In this document: positions 1 to 7,324 of the stretch, piece after piece | Layout of the letters: each line of letters begins with the position of its first letter | Position numbering within the stretch: the first letter of the stretch is position 1 | Origin: Litorimonas sp964490745 | GTDB taxonomy: Bacteria; Pseudomonadota; Alphaproteobacteria; Caulobacterales; Maricaulaceae | NCBI GenBank assembly: GCA_964490745.1 | Contig: CAZBDT010000055.1 | Coordinates: 1 to 14,692 of the forward strand | DNA: 14,692 nucleotides | Reading direction: 5' to 3' | Translations under genes and position numbers: made by a program | The notes under the pieces: model-generated | What the model saw: the letters and a program-made list of their open reading frames with translations, nothing else | The model's database searches: none | Told to the model about the DNA's origin: nothing

Positions 1-37
1 CCTCAGCGGGGCCCAAAAAAGAGGTCTCATCGGCCGA

Positions 38-712
38 TCACTGACCGGATAAGGTGTTATCCATGATAGGGAACGCCTGACTTTTGGCCAAATTGAGGAC
101 AGGGTAATTATCTAAGACGTTGATTTCACCAATGCCCGCTGTTGTGATGCGATAATTTTTCAGACCGTCGACCTCGTCGCCTTCTTGGTAAATAAAAATG
201 GGTCCGATTTCGCCATTTTCGCCATCTGTTCCCGCAAAGAAAGTTTGTTTATCCACATTCGTAAATGTGCCTTCGCGAAGGGCTGCCGTGAAACTCTGTT
301 GTTTTACGAGGTCAGCCGTTTGTCTATATTTATACCGTCCTACAGGTTGAAAATACCCTTCGACAAACATGGTGATGCTTGACAAGAAAATTGCCAGCAG
401 GACAAAGGGTTTCGTCATATGAAAGAGTGAAACGCCCGCCCCTAGTGCAGCCGTCAATTCCGACGACTTTGAAAGGCGGTCAATTGTCATGATTGTTCCG
501 AGTAAGAGCGCGATTGGAACCGCCATACCAAGATAGTAGGGCAATAAATTGACGATCATGCGCGTGGCATCCCCACCAGGGTTCGTCGAGTTCGTAACGA
601 GTTCAAAAATGCGGAGTAAACGCTCAAGCAGCAGTACACAGCAGGCGAAAACAACCAAGCCGCCAATACTGATTGCGGCGTTTTTAAAGATATATCGGTT
701 CAGTCGGCCCAT
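38..712 (-). CDS. lptF: LptF/LptG-family LPS export permease, short (possibly interrupted)
   Basis: The protein resembles the N-terminal half of the inner-membrane permeases of the LptB2FG transporter, which extracts lipopolysaccharide from the inner membrane and passes it to LptC. It opens with MGRLNRYIFKN, as LptF proteins do. Hydrophobic segments follow at about residues 10-35, 55-80 and 98-120, then a polar periplasmic part containing FTNVDKQTFFAG. That part belongs to the jellyroll domain. The reading frame stops at a TGA (38-40) after 224 codons, whereas family members have about 350-400 residues with three more membrane segments. Beyond the TGA the same frame stays open for the 12 codons left in the window, so a nonsense change, a sequencing error or a true truncation are all possible. 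LptF rather than LptG is inferred from the N-terminus. The gene is divergent from the DUF2141 gene. Confidence 0.82.
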   Translation of the reverse strand: MGRLNRYIFKNAAISIGGLVVFACCVLLLERLLRIFELVTNSTNPGGDATRMIVNLLPYYLGMAVPIALLLGTIMTIDRLSKSSELTAALGAGVSLFHMTKPFVLLAIFLSSITMFVEGYFQPVGRYKYRQTADLVKQQSFTAALREGTFTNVDKQTFFAGTDGENGEIGPIFIYQEGDEVDGLKNYRITTAGIGEINVLDNYPVLNLAKSQAFPIMDNTLSGQ

Positions 713-811
713 AACAGGTCTGTGATTACGCCTTTACGCTAAACGTTGTAGTTCCCATATTGAAACAAACTGCCCTGATTGGGGCGCGATCTGGCTTAGG
801 AAAATGGTGCT
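713..811. promoter_or_regulatory. Divergent intergenic region between lptF-type gene and DUF2141 gene
   Basis: These 99 bases separate two divergently transcribed genes and must hold both starts of transcription. I see no convincing -35/-10 pair. For the plus-strand gene an AGGAAAA stretch lies about 8 bases before the ATG at 812 and is a reasonable ribosome binding site. An ATG at 804 is in another frame and stops at once. Confidence 0.4.
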
Positions 812-1363
812 ATGAAATCAAACACCTATCTGAAAAAACTCACTAACGCTTTTGTCATGATGGCAGTCATGGGGTCGTCCTGCTTGGCGTTCGCAGACGA
901 TTCAAATAATAAGGATGGTCCGCCGCTCTCTGCCATTGGTATCGAAAAAGGTCTTGAACTTTACGATAAAGATAAGTCGGACACTTGTGTGCCGGGCGCA
1001 TTACAAATTCGTGTTACCGTCCATAATGTTAGTGAAGTTGGGATTTTAAAGTTAGAGCTCTTTGGCGAGAATAATTTCTTAAAGAAAGAGGGTAAATTGC
1101 GCCGCATCCGCGTTCCGGCCGAGAATGGTCCGCAAAAACTATGCATCAATCTCCCCCAGCCAGGCGAATATGCTGTTGTTGGCTATCATGATAAAGACGG
1201 CGACCGTAGGCTTAAGAAAGCTTGGAATTTCAAACCAAAAGAGCCTTATGGTTTGTCCAATAACCCTGAGATCAAAGCCCTTCGCTTGCCAAAGTTCTCG
1301 GAAACGGGGTTTTCGGTACCAATGGAAGGGGTCGATATCACTATTCATTTGGTTGACCTTTAG
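812..1363 (+). CDS. Secreted DUF2141 domain protein
   Basis: This is a 183-residue exported protein of unknown function. Residues 1-28 form a classical signal peptide: a basic start (KSNTYLKK), a hydrophobic core, and a likely cleavage after the AFA ending at residue 28. A cysteine at 24 lacks a proper lipobox, so it is probably not a lipoprotein. The mature part matches the DUF2141 pattern: a beta-rich domain with YHDKDGDRRLKK, then PKEPYGLSNN, the family's signature DxDxN-like and G-x-SNN stretches. Two cysteines in the mature domain (SDTCVPG and KLCINLP) could form a disulfide in the periplasm. It sits 49 bases before the lipid operon on the same strand and may be its first gene, or a separate unit that runs into it. 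Family function is not established. Confidence 0.85.
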   Translation: MKSNTYLKKLTNAFVMMAVMGSSCLAFADDSNNKDGPPLSAIGIEKGLELYDKDKSDTCVPGALQIRVTVHNVSEVGILKLELFGENNFLKKEGKLRRIRVPAENGPQKLCINLPQPGEYAVVGYHDKDGDRRLKKAWNFKPKEPYGLSNNPEIKALRLPKFSETGFSVPMEGVDITIHLVDL

Positions 1364-1402
1364 GCCTAACGCGCAGATACCCGCCGCAACTTAAGTTGGG
1401 CT

Positions 1403-1408
1403 GGAGGG
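1403..1408 (+). promoter_or_regulatory. Ribosome binding site deciding a GTG start
   Basis: GGAGGG lies just upstream of GTG at 1413. An ATG at 1411 overlaps it but is in another frame. The spacing of four bases is short, but no better in-frame start is nearby, so GTG 1413 is the favoured start of the GNAT-like gene. Confidence 0.55.
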
Positions 1409-1412
1409 GAAT

Positions 1413-2570
1413 GTGTCAGCTGCCACACATGAAATCAAAATCCTGAAAATCGAGACGGTTCAAGATGTCAAACGCTTCTTGAACCTCCCATATGACCTCT
1501 ACCGCGGCCAACACGCATGGGCGCCGCCATTGCGGTTGGAACGAAAAGAGCAGTTGGATCCGTTAAAAAATCCTGCAGCGCGTTATTTAGATCGTCAACT
1601 CTTCTTAGCCGTGAAAAATGGGCAGGATGTGGGACGCATTGCAGCTTTTACCAATCCGACGCATGATGCTCAACATGACGCCGAAACCGCTTTTTTTGGC
1701 TATTTCGACTCTATTGATGACAAGAAGGTGCTCGCCGTCTTACTTGAAACAGCTCAAAATTGGGCCAAGCAAAAGGGCCGTTCTCGCTTAGTCGGGCCTG
1801 CGCAATGGAGCGTGAATGAAGAAGTCGGCCTTCTGGTTGACGGATTTGAATATTCAAACGTTTTATTGATGTCTTACGGTCGCCCTTATTATGCGCCTGC
1901 TGTTGAAGCTGCGGGCTTTGTAAAAGCCGTTGATATGTTAGCGTTTCAAGCAGATTTGGACGCAGGTTATCCGCGACCAAAAATGACGCGCATGATGGTC
2001 GATTATGCAAAAAAGTCTGATGCAATTACTTGGCGGAATTTGAATCCAAAGGATTTTAACGGCGAGATTGAGAGAGCGATGCATATTTTCAACGATGCAT
2101 GGTCAGAAAATTGGGGCTTTCTACCCTTTCCGGATGAAGCTATTCAGCATTTAGCTAAAGAGATGAAGCCGCTCATCGCGCCTGAACGATTTTTGATGGG
2201 ATATATTGACGGCGAACTCGCCGCGTTTTTATGTTTGCTGCCCGACTTGAACGAACTCACCAAGGGGTTCGATGGTAAACTACTTCCATTCAATTGGGTG
2301 AAGCTGATTTTTCGGTTGAAAATGCAAAGCGCGACGCAGGCTCGTATCCCACTCATGGGGTTGAAACGGAAATTTCACAATACGCGCAAAGGCCTCGCGT
2401 TAATTGCGACCTTGTGTGAGGAATCGTTTGAAGTCGCGCGTCAGGCAGGCTTTACGCATTGCGAGCTGTCGTGGATACTTGAAGATAATGACGGCATGAT
2501 TTCAATATGCAAACAAGCCAGTGCGAAACCCTATAAAACCTACCGCATGTATGAAAAACGGATCAATTAA
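1413..2570 (+). CDS. GNAT-like (acyl-CoA N-acyltransferase fold) protein, uncharacterised
   Basis: The product has 385 residues. Its N-terminal half has features I associate with a widespread but poorly characterised GNAT-superfamily group: FLNLPYDLYRGQHAWAPPLR near the start, then GRIAAFTNPTHDAQH, FFGYFDSIDD, and a GPAQWSVNEEVGLLVDGF block around residues 130-147. The C-terminal half (about residues 200-385) carries a second GNAT-like region that includes FLMGYIDGELAAFLCLLPDLNE. There is no signal peptide or membrane segment, so it should act in the cytosol. The stop codon touches the ATG of the next gene (2571), so the two are translationally linked and in one operon with lipid head-group enzymes. 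Acyl or aminoacyl transfer to a lipid or head-group intermediate is an inference from fold and context. Database names for such proteins vary and should not be trusted. Confidence 0.7.
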   Translation: MSAATHEIKILKIETVQDVKRFLNLPYDLYRGQHAWAPPLRLERKEQLDPLKNPAARYLDRQLFLAVKNGQDVGRIAAFTNPTHDAQHDAETAFFGYFDSIDDKKVLAVLLETAQNWAKQKGRSRLVGPAQWSVNEEVGLLVDGFEYSNVLLMSYGRPYYAPAVEAAGFVKAVDMLAFQADLDAGYPRPKMTRMMVDYAKKSDAITWRNLNPKDFNGEIERAMHIFNDAWSENWGFLPFPDEAIQHLAKEMKPLIAPERFLMGYIDGELAAFLCLLPDLNELTKGFDGKLLPFNWVKLIFRLKMQSATQARIPLMGLKRKFHNTRKGLALIATLCEESFEVARQAGFTHCELSWILEDNDGMISICKQASAKPYKTYRMYEKRIN

Positions 2571-3314
2571 ATGGTAAGAGCGGTGCTTGTTTTGGCGGGC
2601 CAACGTGAAGGCGTTGTCGATCCGCTCTGTGAGGCTATGGGCGTCAGCCACAAAGCCGAAATTCCCGTATCGGGCATCCCTATGTTGGCGCGTGTTATAG
2701 AGACTTTGAAACAAGCGAGATTAGAAGATAATCTATATATATCAGGTTATTCAGATAGTCAGTTAAAGCAAGTTTCGAGTGGGAAAGGGCCGGCTGATAG
2801 TGTGGCTTTGGCGCTTGGCGAAATTGGTCAATATCCGTGCCTAATCACAACATGCGATCATGCGCTTTTAACGCCAGAGATGTTAAATAGTTTTATCCAA
2901 GGGGCGGAAACTGCTGGAGCTGACATATGTGTCGGGCTGGCAACGAAAAATATAATTCAAGCTGAATATCCAGACACTCAGCGGACCTATCTCCGCTTTT
3001 CTGATAAAGCCGTGTCAGGATGTAATCTGTTTTATATAGCGAGTGAAAATGGGTTGAGGGCTATAGAATTTTGGAAGACCGTTCAGCACTTACGCAAGAA
3101 TCCTCTCAAATTGGCTAAAAAGACCGGCGTGCTGGTCGGAATAAAATATGCGCTTGGCAGCTTGAGTCTTGCGGATGCTTTTAATTATGCCGCCGCTCGG
3201 ATTGGCATAACAGCGGCGCCCGTCTTATTGCCTTTTGCGGAGGCCGCGATTGATGTCGATAAACCTTCTGATTTAGTTCTGGTCGAGCAGATTTTGAGTC
3301 AAAGAATACCATGA
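2571..3314 (+). CDS. MobA-like nucleotidyltransferase family protein
   Basis: The 247-residue protein has a Rossmann-like nucleotidyltransferase fold. It opens with VLVLAGQREG, where the usual GGxGxR loop is altered, followed by VSHKAEIPVSGIPMLARV, which supplies the conserved Lys after the loop. An acidic metal-site block TTCDHALLTPEM has Asp at 96. A second conserved block, LPFAEAAIDVDKPSDLVLVE, lies at the C-terminus and is typical of NTP transferases (cf. VDTPED/DVDTPAD in relatives). It is cytosolic, with no membrane segment. It starts directly after the preceding stop and overlaps the next gene by four bases (ATGA). The altered loop looks like a subfamily trait rather than decay, because the rest is intact. 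It may activate a phosphorylated head group, but its substrate is unknown. It is distinct from the second, more canonical nucleotidyltransferase at 6527. Confidence 0.75.
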   Translation: MVRAVLVLAGQREGVVDPLCEAMGVSHKAEIPVSGIPMLARVIETLKQARLEDNLYISGYSDSQLKQVSSGKGPADSVALALGEIGQYPCLITTCDHALLTPEMLNSFIQGAETAGADICVGLATKNIIQAEYPDTQRTYLRFSDKAVSGCNLFYIASENGLRAIEFWKTVQHLRKNPLKLAKKTGVLVGIKYALGSLSLADAFNYAAARIGITAAPVLLPFAEAAIDVDKPSDLVLVEQILSQRIP

Positions 3315-5815
3315 GCGCGCCTGATCTCACAATTCTATCGACAAAAAGCGTTGGTAAGCGCGTCGCGTCAAATGCAGGGCTGATGGTTGGGTCAAAAGCT
3401 TTAGCTGCGATATTTGGACTTCTCGCGCTGATAATTGCGTCTAAATCTTTGAGCATTGCTGCCCTAGGGGTGATTTTATTCTTACATGCCTATCATTTGC
3501 TTTTTGCTCAGCTCGCAACCTTTCAGGCTTGGCAGACCATTATCCGATTTGGCATGGAGGACATCCATAATGAAGATGCATCCAGCCTAGCCAAACTTAT
3601 CAAATTTGGGTTTAAGCTGGATTTGATTTCTGCTGTCATTGCGTTTTCTGCGGCTGTTGCACTCTTTCCTGTTTTCATAGTCTTGCAAAACAAATTTCCG
3701 GCCGTTTTTGACGAATTGCCTTCAGATTTAGACATGCAGAGCCTTTATCCACTCGCTATCTTATATTGCTCTATACTGCTCATCCGACTTCGTGGCTCAT
3801 CGATTGGGGTTTTCAGGCTTTTTGACCGTTTCGATGTATTAGCATGGCATGGTGTGATTATGACGGGTGTCCGCTTAATAGGTGTGATCATCGCGGCGCT
3901 TGTGGGAGCGAGTTTAGAAGGGTATTTGCTGGCTTGGTTTGTTGGATCTCTCGTCGACTATTTAGCACTTCCTATCTTAGCGTCGCTCGAGCTGGGGAAG
4001 CGGAATTTATTAGGTCTGTTTTGGCGTACAAAATCATGCATTTTAGATCAGCGAGCAGGCGTTTGGCCTTTTGTATGGAAAGCTAATATCGATTCATCTC
4101 TGGCGGCCTCGAATGTCCATCTTCCCGTATTGTTAGTGATGGGCGTGTTTGGCCCCGTTTGGGTGTCTGTCTACCGGTGGGCTGAAGAGATCGCAAAACT
4201 CCTATCAGAGGGATTCAAGCTTTTAGATCAAGTCATTTACCCTGAATTGGCGAAGATGGTCAGTGCAGGAGAGGCGACCAAAATATGGCGCTTAGTCATG
4301 CGTTCGGCAGTGATTTTGCTCTTTGTCGGGCTTTTAGCGTCACTTTTCATCTGGCTGTCTCTGGGTCCAATATTTGGGTATTTCCTTTCAGAAGATTACC
4401 GCGAAGTCGCACCTTTGGCGTCTTTACTTGTTCCTGCAGCGGCTCTGTTGGGCATGGCTGCCCCGCTCTATCCGGTTTTATATGCCACGAACCATCCAGA
4501 GCGCGCAATTTACGCGCGTGGTGCAGGCGTAGTGATATATATCATATCTTTCTTTGCACTTAGCGCAACGATTGGGCATATGGCGCCAGGCTGGGCCGCG
4601 ATAGCAGGGAATCTTGTCGCTGTAGGTTTGGTCATGTGGTTAGCGAAGCAGGCTTTGGATAAGATCGTAAAACAGCAGGAAAGTGGCGGGGTTTCCGAAA
4701 AGACGCCCGCGCCTGGTTTTGGGCTCATCGGTGAAAATGATACGCGCATTTGGGGATTACCCATACGTGAATGGCAAACACGTGCCTTTAAGAAAGCTGG
4801 TGCAGATGTCACGCTTCCGCTCGCCGTAGAGAGCCGAGGGCTGTGGCATCATATTGATTGGATTATGAGCGCCGAGCTTTCAAAGTCTTTTGCCGTAACG
4901 GAGCGGCTAGCTTTGGTTGAAAAGGGCGTAATTGTAAGTCTTTCCGCAGCGTCGCAAGCCGAGGCAGAACGTTATATCGGGAATAACGTTCATACATTGG
5001 CGGGTACGGATTTTAAGGTCGTCTCTCCAGCGGATGTGAATGATGGCTATATTAAATCCTTGCGCAAGCAGGAGGTGCCTTATGTTCTGGATACGCAATC
5101 CACACCGATTTTGGAGATCATGCGCCGTCAGTTCAAAAGTTCTTACAAAGGAATTACCGATTTTGTGACAAAATGGTTCTGGCCCGTTCCAGCCTTTTAT
5201 GTGACCCGACTATGCGCGCATTTGCGGTTGACCCCTAACCAAGTCACCACAATTGGTTTTTTCCTGATGCTGGCTGCGACATATTTCTTCTGGAGCGCCC
5301 ATTGGTTTCTAGGTTTTCTTTGTGGCTGGACAATGACTTTTCTGGATACGGTCGATGGAAAACTAGCTCGCACGACGATGACATACTCTAGTTGGGGCAA
5401 TATCTACGATCACGGCATAGATCTGGTCCACCCGCCTTTCTGGTATTGGGCTTGGTTTATTGGACTAGGGGGGGCTTATGATTTGTCCGAACCCCTATTT
5501 GTCGCACTCCTTGCGATTTGGGTGGGATATGTTGTGGACCGCGTGATTGAGGGTATATTTATGCGGCAGCACGGTTTCCATATTCACGTCTGGACGCGCT
5601 TCAATTCAGGATTACGTTTCTTTATCGCGCGTCGGAATCCAAATACCTTTATCATGATGGTTGGAATTATACTGACGGCCATTTGGAGTGGTGCTGGATA
5701 TTGGGCTTTCATGCTAATTGCGGCCTGGACATGGGTTTGCATTGCAGCAAATTTTGTGACCTTGATTGCGGGATCTTTCACAAAACGGCCTATTTCTAGC
5801 TGGATGGACGCATAA
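3311..5815 (+). CDS. Fusion: MOP-type flippase + degenerate nucleotidyltransferase-like domain + CDP-alcohol phosphatidyltransferase
   Basis: This 834-residue protein has three parts. Residues about 10-455 hold a dozen or so hydrophobic segments in the style of Wzx/MurJ-like flippases of the MOP superfamily, starting with SNAGLMVGSKALAAIFGLLA. Residues about 465-605 are soluble and begin GLIGENDTRIWGL; they look like a decayed nucleotidyltransferase domain without a GxG loop. Residues about 610-830 are a CDP-alcohol phosphatidyltransferase containing LTPNQVTTIG and the full family motif DxxDGxxAR(x8)GxxxDxxxD, with D679, D682, G683, A686, R687, G696, D700 and D704 all present. These residues bind the CDP-alcohol and metal at the cytosolic membrane face. 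No stop or frame break lies in the linkers, so the fusion is real in this sequence. Four-base overlap with the previous gene and a three-base gap to the phosphatase place it in the operon core. Inferred role: join a head group to a lipid and flip the product. Confidence 0.85.
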   Translation: MSAPDLTILSTKSVGKRVASNAGLMVGSKALAAIFGLLALIIASKSLSIAALGVILFLHAYHLLFAQLATFQAWQTIIRFGMEDIHNEDASSLAKLIKFGFKLDLISAVIAFSAAVALFPVFIVLQNKFPAVFDELPSDLDMQSLYPLAILYCSILLIRLRGSSIGVFRLFDRFDVLAWHGVIMTGVRLIGVIIAALVGASLEGYLLAWFVGSLVDYLALPILASLELGKRNLLGLFWRTKSCILDQRAGVWPFVWKANIDSSLAASNVHLPVLLVMGVFGPVWVSVYRWAEEIAKLLSEGFKLLDQVIYPELAKMVSAGEATKIWRLVMRSAVILLFVGLLASLFIWLSLGPIFGYFLSEDYREVAPLASLLVPAAALLGMAAPLYPVLYATNHPERAIYARGAGVVIYIISFFALSATIGHMAPGWAAIAGNLVAVGLVMWLAKQALDKIVKQQESGGVSEKTPAPGFGLIGENDTRIWGLPIREWQTRAFKKAGADVTLPLAVESRGLWHHIDWIMSAELSKSFAVTERLALVEKGVIVSLSAASQAEAERYIGNNVHTLAGTDFKVVSPADVNDGYIKSLRKQEVPYVLDTQSTPILEIMRRQFKSSYKGITDFVTKWFWPVPAFYVTRLCAHLRLTPNQVTTIGFFLMLAATYFFWSAHWFLGFLCGWTMTFLDTVDGKLARTTMTYSSWGNIYDHGIDLVHPPFWYWAWFIGLGGAYDLSEPLFVALLAIWVGYVVDRVIEGIFMRQHGFHIHVWTRFNSGLRFFIARRNPNTFIMMVGIILTAIWSGAGYWAFMLIAAWTWVCIAANFVTLIAGSFTKRPISSWMDA

Positions 5816-5818
5816 TCG

Positions 5819-6502
5819 ATGCAGCGCTATGCCGTTTTTGATTTAGATGAGACGATTACGACTCGCGGGACTTGGGGACGGTTTGTTTCGCGAGCTTTGC
5901 GGGGAAAGCCCGTACGCCTTTTGGGAATGTGGGCTAAGGCGGGTGTCGCGCAATTCATCTATAAAGTTACACCTAAAGAGCGCATGTCCGTTAAGCAAAG
6001 CATGTTAAGAAGCAGCCTAAGTGGTAGAACGAAGTCTGAGTTGCAGACTTTGGCGGATAAGTTTGCAGAACAGGAAATAAAACAGGGCTTGCGTCCTGGC
6101 GCTGTGAGGCAAATTGAGGCTCATCGTGCGGCGGGCGATCGCATAATTATTGCCTCAGCAGGTGCGGACTTAATCGTTGAAGCGATTGCAAAAAGGTTAG
6201 GCATACTTACAGTGGTATCTACCAATTTAGCTTGGTTACAAAAAGGCAATATGTTGGTTTGTGCCCGTTACTTTGGGTCAGAAAATTGTTACGGGCAGGG
6301 CAAACTTGTTCGGCTTCAGAAATGTTTGGAAACATTTGATGATTTTGAGAGAGAAGCCGCACATATCACAGTGTATACTGATAGCCATTCGGATATGCCT
6401 GTCTTAAAATTTGCTGACAAAGGTGTGTCGGTAAATGGAAATAGCAAATTACTAAAAGCCGCCCAACTTTACGGTTTCGAAATCGTGGATTGGTCTGCTT
6501 AA
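5819..6502 (+). CDS. HAD-IB family phosphatase (PgpC/SerB-like)
   Basis: The 227-residue protein shows the four HAD motifs. Motif I is FDLDETIT, with nucleophile D8 and D10. Motif II is the Ser in IIIASAGAD. Motif III is the Lys in YGQGKLVRLQ. Motif IV is TDSHSDMPVL with D188 and D192. The helical cap between motifs I and II marks subclass IB, the group that includes phosphoserine phosphatase and the phosphatidylglycerophosphatase PgpC. It starts three bases after the CDP-alcohol phosphatidyltransferase fusion. That is the usual logic for a phosphatase removing a phosphate from the fresh phospholipid (as with phosphatidylglycerol- or phosphatidylinositol-phosphate), or from a head-group precursor. 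There is no clear membrane segment, but the basic, hydrophobic region at residues 28-50 could associate with the membrane. The exact substrate is unknown. Confidence 0.82.
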   Translation: MQRYAVFDLDETITTRGTWGRFVSRALRGKPVRLLGMWAKAGVAQFIYKVTPKERMSVKQSMLRSSLSGRTKSELQTLADKFAEQEIKQGLRPGAVRQIEAHRAAGDRIIIASAGADLIVEAIAKRLGILTVVSTNLAWLQKGNMLVCARYFGSENCYGQGKLVRLQKCLETFDDFEREAAHITVYTDSHSDMPVLKFADKGVSVNGNSKLLKAAQLYGFEIVDWSA

Positions 6503-6515
6503 GTGCGATTTTATT

Positions 6516-6522
6516 GGGGGAG
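6516..6522 (+). promoter_or_regulatory. Ribosome binding site choosing ATG 6527
   Basis: GGGGGAG ends four bases before ATG 6527. The longer frame starting with GTG at 6503 would lack a binding site and add eight residues ahead of the MHAIILAAGRGSR core, which normally begins at the N-terminus in this family. ATG 6527 is therefore preferred. Confidence 0.7.
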
Positions 6523-6526
6523 TGCA

Positions 6527-7282
6527 ATGCACGCCATAATACTTGCTGCGGGTCGCGGTTCGCGTCTTTTACCGCTTACGACAGATTTACCTAAATGTCT
6601 TTTGCCGATTGGGAATACGACAGTTTTAGGGATGCAGCTCGACACTTTAGCTGCGCATGGTGTTAAATCGGCGACAGTTATTACGGGCTTTAATAGCCAT
6701 CGTGTTAAGGCTGAGATTAAAGCGCGTAAATCCGGTCCACGCGTTAAAACGCTTTATAATCCTTTCTTCCAAGTCGCAGACAATTTGGCGTCTTGCTGGA
6801 TGGCACGCAAATCTATGCGGAAGGACTTTCTTCTTATCAATGGTGACACTTTATTTTCGCCTGAGTTACTACAAACAATTCTTGCCGCGCCAGCGAAAGA
6901 TATTGCCGTTACGATTGATCAGAAAGGCTATTATGACGGGGACGATATGAAGGTGACGCTTCAGGGCTCACAGCTTGTGGCGATTGGAAAAACGCTGCCT
7001 CTGACAGAAACCGATGGTGAATCTATTGGCATGTTGAGGTTCATGGGAGCTGGGCCAAAAATCTTCCGGGATGAGCTGAAGCGTTTGATGAAAACAGCGG
7101 ATGGTACGAAAAGCTGGTTTTTATCCGCTATCCATGGCTTAGCGCAATCTGGGCAACATATCGACACGATTAACATTAAAGGCTCTGATTGGTCTGAATT
7201 GGACACGCCGGAAGACTACGAAGTCTGTAGATCGCTTTTCGGAGACTCTGAAACGGCGCGAAAACGCTTTGCTGTTATCTAA
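6527..7282 (+). CDS. CTP:phospho-alcohol cytidylyltransferase-like (LicC/IPCT-type) nucleotidyltransferase
   Basis: Starting at ATG 6527 the protein has 251 residues. The canonical nucleotide-binding loop LAAGRGSRL lies at residues 6-14, followed by K23 in LPKCLLPIG. The metal-binding NGD is at 105-107. A stretch NPFFQVADNLASCWMA recalls the N-x-(Y/F)...(N/D)N-x-S block of choline-phosphate and myo-inositol-1-phosphate cytidylyltransferases. GESIGMLRF and SDWSELDTPEDYE complete the fold. The family makes CDP-choline, CDP-inositol or related activated head groups in the cytosol. With a CDP-alcohol phosphatidyltransferase two genes upstream, it most plausibly supplies the CDP-linked head group. 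Choline phosphate versus inositol phosphate cannot be decided here. No inositol-1-phosphate synthase or choline kinase gene lies in the window. Confidence 0.78.
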   Translation: MHAIILAAGRGSRLLPLTTDLPKCLLPIGNTTVLGMQLDTLAAHGVKSATVITGFNSHRVKAEIKARKSGPRVKTLYNPFFQVADNLASCWMARKSMRKDFLLINGDTLFSPELLQTILAAPAKDIAVTIDQKGYYDGDDMKVTLQGSQLVAIGKTLPLTETDGESIGMLRFMGAGPKIFRDELKRLMKTADGTKSWFLSAIHGLAQSGQHIDTINIKGSDWSELDTPEDYEVCRSLFGDSETARKRFAVI

Positions 7283-7324
7283 ATTGTGATTTGAGCCGCC
7301 TTTCAGTTTCAGTCATGGTTAGTC

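Noticed and set aside
2571..3314. Reading the altered GxG loop of the first nucleotidyltransferase as pseudogene decay
   Set aside because: The frame is intact, overlaps its neighbour by four bases, and all later blocks are well formed, so a subfamily variant is likelier.
3844..4086. 80-codon plus-strand frame inside the flippase region
   Set aside because: Out-of-frame shadow; the fusion frame carries continuous membrane segments across it.
6503..6526. GTG 6503 as the start of the cytidylyltransferase
   Set aside because: It lacks a ribosome binding site and adds eight residues before the conserved N-terminal strand; ATG 6527 has GGGGGAG at the right distance.
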